A stretch of DNA of 11,979 nt from Chloracidobacterium sp. UBA6041. GTDB taxonomy: Bacteria > Acidobacteriota > Blastocatellia > Pyrinomonadales > Pyrinomonadaceae. The stretch covers positions 11,324-23,302 of the forward strand of contig DIYZ01000058.1 of NCBI GenBank assembly GCA_002427845.1. The letters are read 5' to 3'. The position numbers were made by a program, and so were the translations under genes. Positions 1 to 7,094 of this stretch are shown here, in pieces. How positions within the stretch are numbered: position 1 is the stretch's first letter; every line of letters begins with the position of its first letter. Under the pieces are notes generated by a model, which was not told the DNA's origin, did no database searches, and saw only the letters and a program-made list of their open reading frames with translations.

Positions 1-1165
1 ACTCAGGGCTCATTTGACGAGCCCCGGAACCGCCGGCCAACTCGTAGTACACATTCAACCACTGATTGCGAACAGCTCCCCACTGGTATTTCCTACATTC
101 CTTGCGCGCGTGTTGAATGATGCTGTGCGCCAATGCCGAATCGTCAAGCAGATGCAGCGCGCTGGCGGCAAGTTGTTGATAGTCACCTCTTGGTACGAGC
201 AAAGCAGTTTGTCCGGGCACAACCATATCCGGAATTCCACCCGCATCAGTTGTGACGACAGGCAGTCCGCAAGCAAATGCTTCAAGCAGCGAAAGCGGCT
301 GGTTGTCGATCTGCGATCCGTTAAGGAAGATATCTGCGGAGTCGTAAAGTTCAACTACTCTTTCATGCCCGACTCTGCCTGTGAATTCCACATTTTGCAG
401 ATTCAGATCGCGCGCTAGTCGTTCTAGCGATCTTCGCTCAGGACCATCTCCGGCAACGATAAGACGGGCGTCAGGAATGCGCTTTTGAATAGTCGCGAAA
501 GCCCGCAGGACGCGATCGACGCCGTAGTGTTTCTCGAAGTTTCGATTGGAAAGGAAGACGGGACGCAGTGACAGGCGCTCGCGAAAACGAAAGCAGTCTG
601 TTTCGATCAGGTTGTAGATCGGCTTTGCAGGAAGGCCAACCTTCGCAAAGATTCGAACAAGATAAGACGAGGGCACGATCAATTCGTCCGCCAGGCGAAT
701 CGTGGGAATGGCCGAACGGCGCCAGCGGTGTAAGTGATCCTCGGCCTCACCACTGTGGTAATTGAGCAATAGCTTCTTGCCGTAAAGCTTTCCCACCAGT
801 ATTGCCGGGGTAGGGGCTAACAGGAAGGAAAAATATGAAGCAGAGAAGATGTGGACGACGTCGTAGTGCCGTACCCGATTCAAGAGCGAGGCGAGATAAG
901 CGATCGAGGTCACGACCGTGCGAACATATTTGATCGCCTGTAACTTTCGCAAAACGCCCGGCAAACGAGGATTGACCGGCAAAAAGCCAACCTCGAGCCC
1001 CGGCTCCTGGCGCAGTCGGTCCAGCAAACGCGCCGCCTGAACAGCCTGCCCACCCAGGATGTCAAACGATGGAGCAACGATAAGCACGCGCAAGAGTTTT
1101 GAGTCCGCGTCGTTCCGCGAGTGAGCGCGTTGTCTTCCGCTTTGGCTGTTGTGGAAATTCTCCAT
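1..1165 (-). CDS. GT4 family glycosyltransferase, C-terminus cut by window edge
   Basis: Open minus-strand frame of 388 codons from ATG 1165 to base 2 with no stop, so the C-terminus runs off the window. A GT-B glycosyltransferase that would transfer a sugar from a nucleotide donor to a lipid-linked acceptor at the cytoplasmic face of the membrane. Visible signs are the N-terminal Rossmann strand RVLIVAPSFDILGGQ (residues 26-40), the donor-site basic pair R208 and K212 in NRNFEKHYG, the loop VAGDGPE (237-243), and IDNQPLSLLEAFACG (286-300), where the usual EX7E is DX7E (D287, E295). At 388 residues it is close to family length, so only a short tail is missing. It begins 29 bp after the stop of the neighbouring GT4, suggesting one operon. 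The first ~24 residues are poorly ordered, so a TTG start at codon 25 is possible; neither start has a strong Shine-Dalgarno site. Acceptor and sugar cannot be predicted. Confidence 0.9.
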   Translation of the reverse strand, partial: MENFHNSQSGRQRAHSRNDADSKLLRVLIVAPSFDILGGQAVQAARLLDRLRQEPGLEVGFLPVNPRLPGVLRKLQAIKYVRTVVTSIAYLASLLNRVRHYDVVHIFSASYFSFLLAPTPAILVGKLYGKKLLLNYHSGEAEDHLHRWRRSAIPTIRLADELIVPSSYLVRIFAKVGLPAKPIYNLIETDCFRFRERLSLRPVFLSNRNFEKHYGVDRVLRAFATIQKRIPDARLIVAGDGPERRSLERLARDLNLQNVEFTGRVGHERVVELYDSADIFLNGSQIDNQPLSLLEAFACGLPVVTTDAGGIPDMVVPGQTALLVPRGDYQQLAASALHLLDDSALAHSIIQHARKECRKYQWGAVRNQWLNVYYELAGGSGARQMSPE

Positions 1166-1194
1166 TCGATTGCTACGCGTCCATCGTCCCTGCC

Positions 1195-2346
1195 TCAAGA
1201 CCGCCGCCGGGTGGTCAGCAGTCTATCGTATAACGTCTCGGTGACTTCCAGTTGAGCTTCGCACGAAAACTTCTCTTCAACTACTCGCTGTCCGCGTTCA
1301 CCCATAACACGCGCGCGTTCTCGATCCTGGAGCAGCGACACAATGCGTTCAGCCATCGTTTGGTAGTCACCGGAAGAAACCAGATAACCTGTTTGCCCTT
1401 CCGCGACCGCTTCGCGGGCGCCACCTACATCTGTTGCCACGACGGGTCGCGCGGCAGCCATGTATTCGAGAATCGCATTTGAGAAGCCTTCAGCTTTCGA
1501 ACTCAAAACGCAAACGTCAGACAGCTTCAGCAGAGCACCCACGTCATCGCAGCGACCAAGAAAGAATGTGCTCCTCTCAATACCGAATTCCTTTGCGATG
1601 GCCCGAAACTCGTCAGCCAACTCTCCTTCACCGGCTAGCAGAAACGAGGCCTCCGGAACCGTTTCCTGCACCAACCGAGCCGCATTCAGGAACATCGGAA
1701 AGTCTTTCACTTCGTGTCGCATGTTCGCCACGATCGTAACAAAGCTTCTTCGTATACCGTGTAACTCCGGCGGCAATCCCAGCAGTGAAAGCAGTTCTGA
1801 CCGCGATGTCGTCGAGGACAGCCGCTTGATATCGAGACCGTTATAAACCACACTGATCTTAGTGTCCCTAATTCCTTGTTCGATAAGTTTTCTGCGCACG
1901 GCCTCCGAATTAGCGACAACGTGATGGGCAAGTCCGTACGCAAACCCCTGAACCCTCTTTTGTGCTCCAGTGCGCATGCCAGACGTCTCTCTCATTGATG
2001 CGATGCGCGCCGGGCGATGCGCAAATGAGCCTGCAGCCATGCCAAACACGTTTGTGTAAAAATCGTGAGTGTGGAGAATGTCAATTCGCTCCCGGCGCAG
2101 AAAAGCGATCAGCCGCCGAAGCTGAGCAAGCGCGTTGCTGTCGTAGAAACTGTTGAGGGGAAACGAAGCGATTTCGCCAAGGTTTAGCTCGTCTACCGCG
2201 GCGCGCAGACTTCCTTCGGGACTAAGGCTGGCAAGCCGAACATTGAAGCGTCCGCTCTCGTGCAGAAGACGGGTCAACTGGATGGCCTGCCGTTCAGAAC
2301 CGCCTTGATGAAAACTGTCGATCAATTGAAGAACAACGGGCTTCAA
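1195..2346 (-). CDS. GT4 family glycosyltransferase
   Basis: 383-residue GT-B fold glycosyltransferase of the GT4 (Glycos_transf_1) type, expected to add a sugar to a lipid-linked oligosaccharide in the cytoplasm. Evidence: the N-terminal glycine loop HQGGSERQ (13-20), the NGLD turn (169-172) that opens the C-terminal domain, the donor-binding R210/K214 in ANMRHEVKDFP, the LAGEGE loop (237-242), and the retaining GT4 EX7E signature in EGFSNAILE (E286, E294) followed by PVVATDVGG. Length is typical and the gene looks intact. The start is TTG, supported by CGGAG five bases upstream. It lies 14 bp after the stop of the asparagine synthase-like gene and 29 bp before the next GT4, so the three are probably co-transcribed. 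It resembles its GT4 neighbour only at family level, so this is not a recent duplication. Sugar specificity is unknown. Confidence 0.94.
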   Translation of the reverse strand: MKPVVLQLIDSFHQGGSERQAIQLTRLLHESGRFNVRLASLSPEGSLRAAVDELNLGEIASFPLNSFYDSNALAQLRRLIAFLRRERIDILHTHDFYTNVFGMAAGSFAHRPARIASMRETSGMRTGAQKRVQGFAYGLAHHVVANSEAVRRKLIEQGIRDTKISVVYNGLDIKRLSSTTSRSELLSLLGLPPELHGIRRSFVTIVANMRHEVKDFPMFLNAARLVQETVPEASFLLAGEGELADEFRAIAKEFGIERSTFFLGRCDDVGALLKLSDVCVLSSKAEGFSNAILEYMAAARPVVATDVGGAREAVAEGQTGYLVSSGDYQTMAERIVSLLQDRERARVMGERGQRVVEEKFSCEAQLEVTETLYDRLLTTRRRS

Positions 2347-2360
2347 CTATACTCCGTCTA

Positions 2361-4298
2361 CTAGACTGCCTCAGGAACCAGATTGATTTCATCTCGCCGC
2401 GCGCGCAAACCGCTTTCATCTACGAATTGGCGGTGCCACAACTCCAGCATCAGCAAGGCCCATAGACCCACCGAGTGATCTCGCCGACCGCGCTCGTGTT
2501 CGTCAAGCAACACTTCCAAGTATGCAGGATTCACGTAGCCGCGCTCGCGTGTGCGGGAATCGCTCAGGATTTCATGCATACGTTCTCGCAACTGCTGGTT
2601 GATCCATTCCTGAACGGGAACGCCAAACCCCTGCTTCGGCCTGTTCAGAATTTCCTTCGGGACCAGATCGCTGACCGCGCGCTTCAGAATGTGTTTCGTT
2701 TCATTCCCCGCCAGTTTCATTGAGGCCGGTATACGAGTGACAAAGTCAATTAGCTTATGATCGAGTAAAGGCGCGCGGGCTTCGAGAGAGACTGCCATGC
2801 TCATGCGATCGACCTTCGTCATAATGTCGCCCGGCAGATACGTCTTGCTGTCGAGGTATAGTAGCCGATCAAGTGAGTTACCGGTGCCCACTTTCGCCGC
2901 CAGTTTATGAAAGCATTTTGTTACCCAATCTCCGTCTCTTAGTTGCTCTCGGAAGCCGTCTGTGTAGAGCGACTCCTTGTTGAGGCGTGTAAAAACAGAA
3001 ACACTGTCCAGATATCGATCGATTGGATCGAGTGAAATGTTGTAGATGAAGTTACGACCGAGGGTTCCATGTGGCAGATGCGAACTGAGGGGTTGCATCA
3101 ATCCTTTCCGCAACAGCCCCGGCATAATGGAGAACGCGCTTCTGCCTCTGTCAACAACGTAACGGGTATAACCAGCGAAAAGTTCGTCGCCACCATCGCC
3201 TGATAACACTACGGTAACGTGTTCGCGAGCGAGCTTCGAAACCATATAAGTGGGTATGGCTGAAGAGTCTGCGAAGGGCTCATCAAAATGCCAGGCAAGC
3301 TCGTCAACAATGCTGCAGATCTCGGGAGTCACAACAAACTCGTGATGGTCGGTGCCATACTTTTTGGCAGTGAGTCGGGCGAACTCCAGCTCGTTGTAGC
3401 TGTCCTCGTGAAAACCGATGGAGAACGTCTTGACCGGTTGCTCCATGTGCCGCGCCATCAAAGCGACTACCGTACTCGAGTCGATACCTCCGGATAGGAA
3501 AGCCCCCAGGGGCACGTCGGAGACCAGACGCAGGCGTACCGACTCATCAAGCAACTGGCGCAGTTCCTCGAGATACTCGTTTTCGTTTCTGGTTTCAGAC
3601 GGGCTGAATTGAAAGTCCCAGTACTGAGCGATTCGAACCTCTCCTTTGGAGAAGGTGAGATGGTGTCCAGGCGGCAGTTTATGTACCCCGCGAAAGATGC
3701 TGAGAGGATCGGGGACGTAGCCAAGTGTCAGATAAGCGTCGAGGGCCTCCGGATCGGTCTCCCGAGGAACGCCAGGATGCTGGAGTAATGCCTTTAGTTC
3801 AGAGCCGAAAACAAACGTGCCATCCGGGGTAGTGGTGTAATAGAGCGGCTTCTTTCCGACGCGGTCACGCGCGATGAAAAGTCGCTGCGCCTTATCGTCC
3901 CAGATGGCAAACGCAAACATCCCGCGCAAATGGTCCACGCACGACGCTCCATATTCCTCATAAGCATGAACGATCGCCTCGGTGTCTGAGTGGGTCCTAA
4001 AAACGTGACCTCTACTCTCGAGGCGATGTTTGAGTTCCAGGAAGTTGTAGATCTCACCATTGAAGACAATGGTCGCGGAGCCGTCTTCACCCGAGATGGG
4101 TTGCTGCCCTCCCGCTAAGTCGATAATAGACAGCCGGCGCATCCCCAGCGCAACGCCATCCTTGATGAGCACGCCTTGATCATCCGGGCCCCGATGAGTG
4201 ATGACATGGCACATGCAGTCGAGTATCTCTTCGCGCACGCCCGGCTCGCGAACTTTGCCGACGCTCCAGAGATCAATGAATCCTGTAATACCGCACAT
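2361..4298 (-). CDS. asnB: Asparagine synthase (glutamine-hydrolysing)-like amidotransferase
   Basis: 645-residue two-domain enzyme. The N-terminal class II glutaminase domain has catalytic Cys2 right after Met (MCGITGF), RRLSIIDL (54-61), NGEIYN (80-85) and HSDTE (103-107), and would release ammonia from glutamine. The C-terminal ATP-pyrophosphatase domain has the PP-loop SGGIDSS (269-275), SGDGGDE (366-372) and the later KVDRMSM and SLEARAPLLDH segments, and would activate a carboxylate with ATP. All key residues are present. Housekeeping AsnB makes asparagine, but genes of this size inside polysaccharide clusters, including the subgroup linked to exosortase loci, are thought to amidate a sugar acid or another cluster product. 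Which applies here is inference. It is first in a minus-strand operon with two GT4 genes, with a candidate sigma-70-type promoter about 90 bp upstream. A weak AAAGG lies 13 bases before the ATG. A decayed homologous fragment lies at 4738-4937. Confidence 0.95.
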   Translation of the reverse strand: MCGITGFIDLWSVGKVREPGVREEILDCMCHVITHRGPDDQGVLIKDGVALGMRRLSIIDLAGGQQPISGEDGSATIVFNGEIYNFLELKHRLESRGHVFRTHSDTEAIVHAYEEYGASCVDHLRGMFAFAIWDDKAQRLFIARDRVGKKPLYYTTTPDGTFVFGSELKALLQHPGVPRETDPEALDAYLTLGYVPDPLSIFRGVHKLPPGHHLTFSKGEVRIAQYWDFQFSPSETRNENEYLEELRQLLDESVRLRLVSDVPLGAFLSGGIDSSTVVALMARHMEQPVKTFSIGFHEDSYNELEFARLTAKKYGTDHHEFVVTPEICSIVDELAWHFDEPFADSSAIPTYMVSKLAREHVTVVLSGDGGDELFAGYTRYVVDRGRSAFSIMPGLLRKGLMQPLSSHLPHGTLGRNFIYNISLDPIDRYLDSVSVFTRLNKESLYTDGFREQLRDGDWVTKCFHKLAAKVGTGNSLDRLLYLDSKTYLPGDIMTKVDRMSMAVSLEARAPLLDHKLIDFVTRIPASMKLAGNETKHILKRAVSDLVPKEILNRPKQGFGVPVQEWINQQLRERMHEILSDSRTRERGYVNPAYLEVLLDEHERGRRDHSVGLWALLMLELWHRQFVDESGLRARRDEINLVPEAV

Positions 4299-4384
4299 GC
4301 TGTTAGTCTAACCTTTTATGGCTTCAATTGACTGGATTTGTCCTGGCTTTCGCGGTGAAACGGACAATTCATACCTTGAGGGAT

Positions 4385-4413
4385 TTTATACTGCCAATCT
4401 GGCGTTTATTCAA
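4385..4413 (-). promoter_or_regulatory. Candidate sigma-70-type promoter for the asnB operon
   Basis: Read on the minus strand there is a -35-like TTGAAT (4413-4408), a spacer of exactly 17 bases and a -10-like TATAAA (4390-4385). This predicts a start near 4378 and a leader of about 80 bases to the asnB ATG at 4298. The spacer contains a short inverted repeat (GCCA, three bases, TGGC) that could hold a regulator. Seen by eye only; the boxes match the E. coli consensus, which may not apply in this organism. Confidence 0.4.
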
Positions 4414-4737
4414 AACCAGCATTGTGTTCAGGTGGGAAAAAATTTCGAGGACAATTCTTGCTTGAGGAAAACATTAACGATTCGAGAATTCCCACCGACG
4501 CGCCTTCGCAATCAGCGGAAGGCGCCTCCGCTGAGTATTGCGCAAAGCACCGAGCCTGCCGCATTTCATCTTTAACGATTGAACGGGCCTGGCCGCCAAG
4601 GACGGATCGCCCGCCTATGGTTGTCGCCAGCCATGGATCATAACGGCTTTGGTCGGCAACCTGCGGCGTGTCCTCGAATGAATGTATCCAAAAACGGCCG
4701 GCCCATGAGGTACAACAAGGCAAATGTGTAGATTTCG
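4414..4737. other. Gene-free spacer upstream of the asnB operon
   Basis: I see no gene here. Reading frames on both strands are short and show no recognisable domain or good ribosome site. The only structure is the imperfect palindrome described separately. The stretch lies between the candidate promoter of the asnB operon and the decayed asnB fragment, so it may be upstream regulatory DNA, leftover DNA from the rearrangement, or both. Confidence 0.5.
4507..4542. repeat. Imperfect inverted repeat (hairpin)
   Basis: Left arm CGCAATCAGCGGA (4507-4519), a seven-base loop, right arm TCCGCTGAGTATTGCG (4527-4542). The arms pair over 13 bases with a three-base bulge. An alternative, mutually exclusive 8-bp stem pairs GCGCCTTC (4500-4507) with GAAGGCGC (4518-4525). 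There is no T-run on either strand, so it does not look like an intrinsic terminator. It lies upstream of the candidate asnB promoter and could be a protein site, a REP-like element or a remnant; its role is unknown. Confidence 0.55.
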
Positions 4738-4937
4738 ATATCTGAATGCTCCTTGAAAACGTAGCCTCGGATGTCCAATTGATATTTGAGTTCGAGGAAG
4801 TTGTCGGTCTCACCATTGAAGACAATAGTGGCGAAGCCATCTTCGCCGGAGATGGGTCCTACCCTCCCGCTAAATCGATAATCGAAAGCCGCGCATCCCC
4901 AACGCGACGCCATCCTTCACGAAAACACTCTGATCAT
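4738..4937 (-). pseudogene. Decayed fragment of an asnB-like amidotransferase (glutaminase domain)
   Basis: Reading the minus strand gives an internal piece of the glutaminase domain matching about residues 41-107 of the intact amidotransferase at 2361-4298. Recognisable blocks are KDGVALGMR, ISGEDGFATIVFNGE, FLELKYQLD and the HSD segment. By hand alignment 4782-4856 matches 4026-4100 at about 65 of 75 bases. Compared with the intact gene it has a one-base deletion after GMR, a TAG in place of a glutamine codon next to the AGG block, and another single-base deletion just after that, so no continuous frame remains. There is no N-terminal Cys and no synthetase domain. Homology stops near 4738, and at the other side it meets the flippase fragment in a shared GATCAT. 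Divergence suggests it came from another cluster's asnB rather than a very recent local copy. Confidence 0.85.
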
Positions 4938-5275
4938 GGTAGCTTCAATCACCGCCGATTGGCTGGTGAGAATTGTTCTCGGACCAAGTGGGTCAAGGTA
5001 ATTCCGATCTTCATGATTTTTGGGATTGCAGGGTTGATTCAGCCGGCGATTAATACTACTGGCTCGCTTTTAATAACACACGGAACAGGAGAGATGTTCC
5101 GCTGGAAACCGTATGTTCTTGATTTCTATCTTCTCTATAGTCGGCCCAATTGGTACGAGCGCCATGATTTTGATATATCGGGCGTGAGGGTTCCCATTCG
5201 GACGCGCGAGTCTCACGGCGACGATTGGATCCTCAGCGATGGTTGCAGGGGCGTTCATGCTGAAACGAGGGCGAG
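4930..5275 (+). pseudogene. Decayed fragment of a Wzx-type flippase
   Basis: Plus-strand frames carry a clear piece of a MOP-superfamily polysaccharide flippase matching about residues 322-415 of the intact flippase at 7522-9051. Blocks are ITADWLVRIVLGP, then after a one-base deletion near 4986 the stretch IFGIAGLIQPAINTTG and GEMFRW (intact copy: GIAGLIQPISNTTG and KEMFRL). Past 5110 the match needs another frame shift, to SIFSIVG, then a TGA at 5185-5187, and becomes weak (GFPFG..., MLKRGR); the last ~80 bases are tentative. Both ends of the gene are missing. The fragment runs up to the start of the plus-strand GT2 at 5279, so that gene may once have followed a full flippase in its original cluster. 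It lies opposite in orientation to the intact flippase. Confidence 0.8.
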
Positions 5276-5278
5276 CGA

Positions 5279-6190
5279 GTGTCTTTCCTCTGGGATACGA
5301 AAACTTTGAATAATACAAAACCATCAATATCAGTCATCATTCCCACGACCTGCGAGTCCCGGCGCCAAATGTCATTGCTGCGGGCCATCTCAAGCGCGCA
5401 ACGTCAAGAAGGTGTTGATACCAGGATTTTGACCATCGTTAACGGAGACCGAGTTGATCAAGCTATGTTCGAAAAGCTAGAGTCTATTGAGGGTCTTGAG
5501 GTCCATCGTCTTTCTATCGGAAGCTATGCGCTTGCAGTGGAATACGGTCGTTCAATCGTTACTACTGACTACTTCTCATTTCTCGACGATGATGATGAAT
5601 ACTTACCAAAGGCACTCAAAGTTCGAGTCGCACCAATGATCGATGAATCATGGATCGACTTTGTAGCGACAAATGGGTATCGAAACTTACACGGTGAGGA
5701 TCAGCTTGCTCTTGATGACACCGCTGATATTGAACGGGATCCGCTTTTGTCTTTACTTCGGCGCAATTGGTTAGCCTCCTGTGGAGGGTTATTTAGAACA
5801 ACAACAGTTACTTCTGACTATTTTGACCGCGATGTTGCAGGCATGGAGTGGACATACTTGGCGTTCCACCTGTTACAAAAACTTCGTGTAAAGTTCATTG
5901 ATGTTCCTACGTTCAGAGTTAACGACACGCATGGGTCGCTCTCGAAATCCGTGACCTGGCTACTGAATGAGGTGAACACGATTGAGAAGATGATCGGCCT
6001 CAAGCCGAACGAATCGTTGTTGCCGATCTTGTTCAAACATCGCTGTGCCGCATTGCACGAGGCTGCCGACCTTCACAGAAAATCAGGCAATTATTATCTC
6101 GCCTGGAGGTTCCACCTGAGTTCGTTGCGACAGCCTTCAGGTTGGAAGTACATATGGTTTACGCGAAGGCTGTTACTCCCTAATATCTGA
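5279..6190 (+). CDS. GT2-like (GT-A fold) glycosyltransferase
   Basis: 303-residue protein of the GT2 type, expected to transfer a sugar from a nucleotide donor onto the growing repeat unit in the cytoplasm. Visible: the opening strand SISVIIPTT (16-24), the nucleotide-site stretch ending ILTIVNGD (50-57), and the metal-binding DXD region FLDDDDEYLP (101-110). A later GMEWTYLAFHL segment fits the acceptor-side region of the family. The start is taken as GTG 5279, with ACGAGG eight bases upstream; a TTG at 5306 just before the conserved strand is the alternative. It abuts the flippase remnant and is followed 71 bp later by a methyltransferase on the same strand. Spot counts of G+C (5581-5640 and 5701-5760 together 54 of 120) are lower than in the GT4 gene (1621-1680 and 2101-2160 together 71 of 120), consistent with transfer from elsewhere. 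It appears intact. Confidence 0.88.
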   Translation: MSFLWDTKTLNNTKPSISVIIPTTCESRRQMSLLRAISSAQRQEGVDTRILTIVNGDRVDQAMFEKLESIEGLEVHRLSIGSYALAVEYGRSIVTTDYFSFLDDDDEYLPKALKVRVAPMIDESWIDFVATNGYRNLHGEDQLALDDTADIERDPLLSLLRRNWLASCGGLFRTTTVTSDYFDRDVAGMEWTYLAFHLLQKLRVKFIDVPTFRVNDTHGSLSKSVTWLLNEVNTIEKMIGLKPNESLLPILFKHRCAALHEAADLHRKSGNYYLAWRFHLSSLRQPSGWKYIWFTRRLLLPNI

Positions 6191-6261
6191 CATGACGCTT
6201 AGAAAGACTATCCCGAACGGTAGGAGATCAGCAATTTCCCTATAAGGCTAGTTTCAATTCG

Positions 6262-6978
6262 ATGCAACCCGATAAGGAATCCCAAGTCCGCTACTATGAC
6301 GAACGCTTTGCTGGTTTCAGCTACCCTAACTCCTTACAACTGGAACGTGCTCTGAGTATTCTTGAAGCTCTTAGATCAACCGATATTGATAGCCCGCGGA
6401 TACTCGATTTCGGATGTGGACCGGGTTGGCTTTCGAATATTCTTGCTACTTTTGGCCCTACTGTCGGTGTCGATCTCTCACCGGAGGCCATTGCCGGTGC
6501 CAAGGAACGTTATCGGGGAGTTGAGTTTCAAGCGGTGGACATTTTCCATTGGGATTACTCCGCCGGTGCGTTTGATGTCGTGATAAGTCAAGAAGTGCTC
6601 GAACACGTCGAGGATCAGGCTCGCTATATTGATATGGCCCACGAATTACTTCGGACGGGTGGATACTTGATTCTTACGACGCCAAACGCCGAAAGCATGC
6701 TTGCGATGCCTGAAAAGAAAAGAAAGGAATGGACTAATCAGCCACTGGAGAACTGGGTAACAAGGCGTGAACTCCACGCACTACTTCGGCGCCGATTCAC
6801 TAATATTCGCATGACTACTATTACCTTCGGAATGGGTTCAAAGGGTTCGTATCGATTGATCAACTCGACAAAGTTCCGATCCATTCTGACAAGAATTGGC
6901 TTTGCAAACTTCCACGACTCGGTACGCGCTTACTTGGGTTATGGGCTCCATATTGTTGCCGTCGCGCATAAGGGATAG
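6262..6978 (+). CDS. Class I SAM-dependent methyltransferase
   Basis: 238-residue Rossmann-fold methyltransferase (Methyltransf_11/23 type). Motif I is ILDFGCGPG (47-55), the ribose-binding acidic residue is D71 in VGVDLS, the adenine-site acidic residue is D93 in AVDIFHW, and the strand-4 segment is VVISQEVLEHVE (106-117), followed by LRTGGYLILTTPN. These define the SAM fold but not the acceptor. In this setting it probably methylates a sugar, or the end of the chain to stop growth; that is inference. The ATG at 6262 begins a standard N-terminus (RYYDERFAGF), with only a distant AAGG upstream, so translation may depend on the GT2 message. It lies in the same plus-strand, AT-richer segment as the preceding GT2 and faces the truncated methyltransferase at 7090-7458, separated by about 110 bp. 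It has no zinc finger and is not the missing half of that gene. Confidence 0.9.
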   Translation: MQPDKESQVRYYDERFAGFSYPNSLQLERALSILEALRSTDIDSPRILDFGCGPGWLSNILATFGPTVGVDLSPEAIAGAKERYRGVEFQAVDIFHWDYSAGAFDVVISQEVLEHVEDQARYIDMAHELLRTGGYLILTTPNAESMLAMPEKKRKEWTNQPLENWVTRRELHALLRRRFTNIRMTTITFGMGSKGSYRLINSTKFRSILTRIGFANFHDSVRAYLGYGLHIVAVAHKG

Positions 6979-6990
6979 CTCGCGGTGCTA

Positions 6991-7062
6991 GGAGCCTGTC
7001 GGAAGAATCAAAAATCGCAGAAAACGGGGAATCCAAAATCATTCGACGCAATCGAAAAACGC
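6991..7062. mobile_element. Possible insertion-sequence end remnant
   Basis: Starts with GGAGCCTGTCGGAAGAATC, which resembles the terminal repeats of some transposase-bearing IS elements (GAGCCTGT-type ends) and is followed by an AT-rich, noncoding stretch. There is no transposase and no matching inverted end in the window, so only one end could be left. It sits exactly between a truncated gene and foreign-looking plus-strand genes, where an IS-mediated rearrangement would leave a scar. The IS family is not assigned. Confidence 0.25.
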
Positions 7063-7094
7063 CGTAGAGGGCACTAAGCGTAGAGGGCACTAAG
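7063..7094. repeat. Perfect 16-bp tandem direct repeat
   Basis: CGTAGAGGGCACTAAG occurs twice back to back (7063-7078 and 7079-7094). The second copy supplies the stop codon (TAG on the minus strand, 7092-7090) of the truncated methyltransferase, so the repeat marks the break point of that gene. It may be a slippage product or a joined target-site duplication left after a mobile element was lost. Confidence 0.9.

Noticed and set aside
14..418. Plus-strand open frame of 134 codons (and minus-strand 55-354).
   Set aside because: The minus strand here carries a clear GT4 glycosyltransferase in another frame, open from 1165 to the window edge. The other frames show no domain.
4746..5309. Plus-strand 187-codon open frame.
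   Set aside because: Its first part is antisense to the asnB fragment, its middle is the flippase fragment and its end is out of frame with the flippase homology, so it is a chance chimeric frame over pseudogenes.
5070..5327. Minus-strand 85-codon frame.
   Set aside because: It is antisense to the flippase fragment and GT2 start and shows no known motif.
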